This document shows, piece after piece, positions 61,277 through 64,000 of a stretch of DNA of 64,000 bases. Origin of the DNA: Firm-04 sp045600205 (lineage in GTDB: Bacteria > Bacillota > Clostridia > Oscillospirales > Ruminococcaceae); NCBI GenBank assembly GCA_045600205.1, contig JAZRXM010000029.1, forward strand, positions 1 to 64,000, in the 5' to 3' direction. The stretch's first letter is position 1. Each line of letters begins with the position of its first letter. Both the position numbers and the translations under genes were made by a program. Under the pieces are notes generated by a model. It was not told the DNA's origin. It saw only the letters and a program-made list of their open reading frames with translations, and made no database searches.

Positions 61277-61305
61277 TTTACAAAAGCAACGTTTTGTGAT
61301 ATAAT
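61277..61305 (+). promoter_or_regulatory. Sigma-A promoter of the three-gene membrane protein operon
   Basis: TTTACA (61277-61282), 17-bp spacer, TATAAT (61300-61305). The stretch 61190-61276 before it holds nothing recognisable. Confidence 0.8.
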
Positions 61306-61356
61306 AAAATAGAATAGGTATCTGCATCTGATTGTATGCAAAGGAGGCATTGGAAT

Positions 61357-62172
61357 TTGGGAAGTATTTATACCGATGACGTGCGGGAAGCAAACTATCG
61401 CAAAAATAAAAAAAACATGAAATATCTCAACTACGGCTATGACCATCTCATGGGTATTGCCTTGATTATCGGCATGGGAAAAGCTCTGGTAATGGCGTTC
61501 AATGGTCTGACATCCGGTATTTTGAGTGTCAACGGCAACCCCGCTGTCCTGCGAGATTTCTTTCTGTTTTTGGTAGCGGCAGTGGTTGTCATTTATACGC
61601 TGTCCCTCAAAACCGTAAGGTCTGCGGCGATTGCACTGTGTGTTGCGTTTGTCTGCGATCTTCTGGCGGGCTTGTATTCCGACGTGCTGCTGTTTGTGGT
61701 ACTCGCTATTTTATCGCTGGTACTTGCAAAATGCTGGGAAAAACTTTCGGAGGAGGAGGGATTCCCGCTCTTTGACATTCCGTTCAGTGAACTGGAGGAA
61801 CGCAGGGAGATTGCCGAAAAGCGCACCCGCTATCAGGCAAATTTGCTGGGAGAACGCGAGCGCAGAGTCCGAATGGATGCCTCCGAGATATTTGCAAGAG
61901 ATTACCATGCCACCCCGGAGGAAGCACCACCCATTACGACGCCTGTAAAAGAAGAAATGCAGGATCTTCTTGATTTTGAAGCCGCACAGATCGAAAAGCA
62001 GAATCTGGAACAATACCACGACCGTTCCCGCGATGCTGTGCGCAATGACCCGCAGCTTTCTGAGAATGCCACAGAAATGCTCCGCGATGTGCATATCCTG
62101 AACGATCATACGACCGTTGCTCCCGCTCAATCAACACAGGAAAATGGAAAGGAAGGCGAATCTTATGTCTGA
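61357..62172 (+). CDS. Membrane protein with EGFPLF motif, function unknown (1 of 3)
   Basis: 271-residue protein with about four membrane helices (about residues 30-125), then EEEGFPLFDIPFSELEER (about 135-152) and a charged cytoplasmic tail of about 110 residues. The start is TTG 61357: AAAGGAGG lies 9 nt upstream, and the earlier ATG contains that site. It is first of three adjacent genes that share the four-helix plus EG(Y/F)PxF layout, and its end overlaps the next start by 8 nt. I do not recognise a function. Confidence 0.7.
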   Translation: MGSIYTDDVREANYRKNKKNMKYLNYGYDHLMGIALIIGMGKALVMAFNGLTSGILSVNGNPAVLRDFFLFLVAAVVVIYTLSLKTVRSAAIALCVAFVCDLLAGLYSDVLLFVVLAILSLVLAKCWEKLSEEEGFPLFDIPFSELEERREIAEKRTRYQANLLGERERRVRMDASEIFARDYHATPEEAPPITTPVKEEMQDLLDFEAAQIEKQNLEQYHDRSRDAVRNDPQLSENATEMLRDVHILNDHTTVAPAQSTQENGKEGESYV

Positions 62173-63025
62173 AATGGTAAAAAATATTGATCCGCAGAAT
62201 CCCTTTGGTGATTCGGCACCGAAAATTGTCCACATGGAGAAAAATGAATCCCATTATGAGTGCTGCCGTATGCAGATGCACGAGATCGAACATACCCACA
62301 GACGGACGTTTATTGCCAATCTGTTTCTCTGCCTGCTGGTTTCGTTCCTTTCTGTTTTTTCTGTCTATGTCAAGGGATTTTCGTTCTTCAGCGTCATGTT
62401 TATCGGTGTTGACAGAATGTCTGTGACAAATGCAAGACTCGGCGGCGGCATTTTCCAGATCGTTGCCGCAATGATAATCATTATCATCGGTTACTTTGCA
62501 TGGGCAAATTTCCGCTCTTTGAACATCATTCTCATGGTGTGGTACGGACTGGTGACGAGCTTCGGTATTTTTGGCGGTGATTACATTTCTGCCGTCATTG
62601 GCGTGATCGGTCTTTCGTTCTATATTATTTCCATGCAGGCACTCCGTCGCGAGGGCGCACTGGAGCAGATGGAGGGTTACCCCGAATTCCGCGAGAAATT
62701 CGATATCAATAAATCGGATTATGTTTTGCAGACCTTGCTTGCACACCGCGGCGAGCATCACGAGCGTCCGTCTTTCTTTACGGGCAAGACTTCTCTGCGC
62801 AAGAAAAAGAAGAAGCAGCTTTCCGAGGAAGAAGACGCCGTGCGTGCGGAAATGAAAACAGATGCACTTGCTGCGGAACTCGCAAAACAGATTGCTGCAA
62901 CGAAAGACGCCGAGGCTGCCGAGCGTGCAGTCAAAGAGGTGGAACTGCTGACCAAAGATCAGCTTGCACCCGCAAAATCATCGGATACACCTGATGAAAT
63001 GCAGGATGTTACAACGGAAAAATAA
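62165..63025 (+). CDS. Membrane protein with EGYPEF motif, function unknown (2 of 3)
   Basis: 286-residue protein: a soluble N-terminus with CCRMQMHEIEHTH (a possible metal-ligand cluster), four hydrophobic helices (about 45-160), EGYPEFREKFDINKSDY (about 178-194), then a basic Lys-rich patch (LRKKKKKQ) and an acidic Ala-rich tail predicted as helix. ATG 62165 has GGAAGG 8 nt upstream and overlaps the previous gene by 8 nt. Related in layout to the genes on both sides. Confidence 0.7.
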   Translation: MSEMVKNIDPQNPFGDSAPKIVHMEKNESHYECCRMQMHEIEHTHRRTFIANLFLCLLVSFLSVFSVYVKGFSFFSVMFIGVDRMSVTNARLGGGIFQIVAAMIIIIIGYFAWANFRSLNIILMVWYGLVTSFGIFGGDYISAVIGVIGLSFYIISMQALRREGALEQMEGYPEFREKFDINKSDYVLQTLLAHRGEHHERPSFFTGKTSLRKKKKKQLSEEEDAVRAEMKTDALAAELAKQIAATKDAEAAERAVKEVELLTKDQLAPAKSSDTPDEMQDVTTEK

Positions 63026-63074
63026 GATACAGTATCTATAAAACAACAATTTTCTTTCCAAAGGAGTACTGGAT

Positions 63075-63992
63075 ATGGGCTTGACAGATCAGGGCGTCAG
63101 AGAATTAAAAGCGGATCAGAACCGTGAGCGGATGTTTCGTGTCAGCAAGAATTATAAAATGATGTTCTGGCTGCAATTGCTGCTCGCGGTCGCATTTGCG
63201 GTGCTGGCTGCAAAATATGCAAGCGTGACTTCTCATGAGGAAAACGCAACCTTCTATGCAGGACTGAATGCGGGCGCATTCCAGTTTTTATACTGTCTGC
63301 TGTCCATCGGTATTGCCGTGTGCATTCATCTGAAAGCCACATGGATCCAGTATCCTGCACTCGGCATATACACGGTCATGATACTGGCTGCGCTGTTCAA
63401 TATGAGTATCTCTGCGATTCCTCTTTTGCTGGCAAGTGCAGTGGGAATCGGGGTGCAGATCTTCCTGATGCCTTCGAAAAACGAACTGCTGCAACTCAAA
63501 CAGGAAGAAGGCTACCCGCTGTTCACGGGCTTGGATATGAGCTCGGAGTATGAGGTACCGAAACACGTTACTTTCAAAAATGCAAACAGCAGAATGGATA
63601 CCATTGGCGGCGAAACCGAAACAGAACAGACCTCTGCGGAAAATTTTGCGGAAACCATGCCGTCGCCTGTATTATCTTCTGAGCAATCAGCGGATTTAGC
63701 CGCAATGTTGACGCAGGATTTCTCTGAAGTGCCTGCCGAAGCAGGTCGCCGCTCGGATACATTCGGTACGGCGGATTTGCGCGAGGATGTTGTTGCTTTT
63801 GCAGATACCGCAAGCGCAGGCAGAATGGAGGACTTCTCTGAAATATCCGAGCCCTCCGCTGATTTGTCGCTTGCCGATATGAATGCCACACAGGCATCGC
63901 ATATGTATACCCCGCACGCAGAGCAGCTTCCCTCCCGCGAGGAAGTGTTGGAGCGTCTGCGGAATATGAAAGATCTGCGCGAGGAACAGTGA
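63075..63992 (+). CDS. Membrane protein with EGYPLF motif, function unknown (3 of 3)
   Basis: 305-residue protein with four hydrophobic helices (about 28-132), then KQEEGYPLFTGLDMSSEY (about 142-159) and a long acidic, Ser/Ala-rich disordered tail that ends in a short helix (SREEVLERLRNMKDLREEQ). AAAGGAG precedes ATG 63075. It lies 49 bp after the second gene, probably in the same operon. The gene is complete 8 bp before the right edge of the window. Confidence 0.7.
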   Translation: MGLTDQGVRELKADQNRERMFRVSKNYKMMFWLQLLLAVAFAVLAAKYASVTSHEENATFYAGLNAGAFQFLYCLLSIGIAVCIHLKATWIQYPALGIYTVMILAALFNMSISAIPLLLASAVGIGVQIFLMPSKNELLQLKQEEGYPLFTGLDMSSEYEVPKHVTFKNANSRMDTIGGETETEQTSAENFAETMPSPVLSSEQSADLAAMLTQDFSEVPAEAGRRSDTFGTADLREDVVAFADTASAGRMEDFSEISEPSADLSLADMNATQASHMYTPHAEQLPSREEVLERLRNMKDLREEQ

Positions 63993-64000
63993 TTTCCCCT

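Noticed and set aside
1..64000. CRISPR arrays, insertion sequences, prophage or attachment sites
   Set aside because: No regularly spaced direct repeats, transposase or integrase motifs, or gene disruptions were seen on either strand.

Overview
The window looks like chromosomal DNA of a spore-forming Clostridia/Firmicutes bacterium, most like a Ruminococcus-type member of the Oscillospiraceae. This is inferred from sporulation genes (spoIVA, the ytfI/ytfJ pair), Firmicutes-type RNase J, GdpP and DUF1846 genes, a T-box leader, and many sigma-A promoters with strict 17-bp spacers. Coding is dense on both strands. I see no phage, insertion sequence, integrase or CRISPR array. The first gene is cut by the left edge; the last one is complete.

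Layout. 1-4.8 kb: end of spoIVA, an HSP90-family chaperone, an ECF sigma/anti-sigma pair and a tRNA-Val(CAC). 4.8-9.9 kb: DegV with an ECF-transporter S component, a cysteine-synthase-family enzyme, long hibernation factor HPF, and an ATPase/Nudix/membrane-protein operon. 9.9-13.0 kb: a two-component system. 13.3-20.6 kb: one seven-gene operon containing an exported transglutaminase-like protein, an Asp/Glu-racemase-family enzyme, a DltA-like adenylation enzyme, a carrier protein, an MBOAT acyltransferase, a DltD/SGNH-like protein and a lipoprotein. 20.7-28.5 kb: LRR protein, DUF1846 protein, zinc-ribbon protein, ylxM-ffh-(small membrane protein)-rpsP-khpA, a NADAR-like protein and two membrane proteins. 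28.6-31.4 kb (minus): ytfI-ytfJ-rluB and an AT-rich GNAT gene. 31.5-40.7 kb (minus): the core operon rnj-gdpP-rplI-dnaB-tilS-ftsH. 40.8-43.6 kb (minus): a degenerate phosphohexomutase homologue, an aldose-epimerase-like protein and a DUF378 protein. 43.8-51.3 kb (plus): a MacB-like ABC transporter, a cytosolic ParB-like/BMP fusion, a phosphoesterase and a T-box-controlled TrpB2. 51.4-60.9 kb (minus): an exported LRR protein and rpoBC. 61-64 kb (plus): a predicted small RNA and three membrane proteins sharing an EG(Y/F)PxF motif.

The most interesting region is the 13.3-20.6 kb operon. It has the complete logic of teichoic-acid D-alanylation: activate an amino acid, load it on a carrier, move it across the membrane by MBOAT, and transfer it by a DltD-like protein. 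It adds a racemase and an exported transglutaminase-fold protein. The adenylation enzyme appears to lack the cysteine that makes DltA select D-Ala, and the DltD-like protein has Cys where SGNH enzymes have Ser. It could therefore be a surface-modification system using another amino acid. The divergent two-component system next to it is a candidate regulator. Other points worth attention are a predicted ~136-nt RNA opposite the rpoBC promoter, an acidic tail on RpoB, an extra Cys cluster in RpoC, and a catalytically dead phosphohexomutase homologue.
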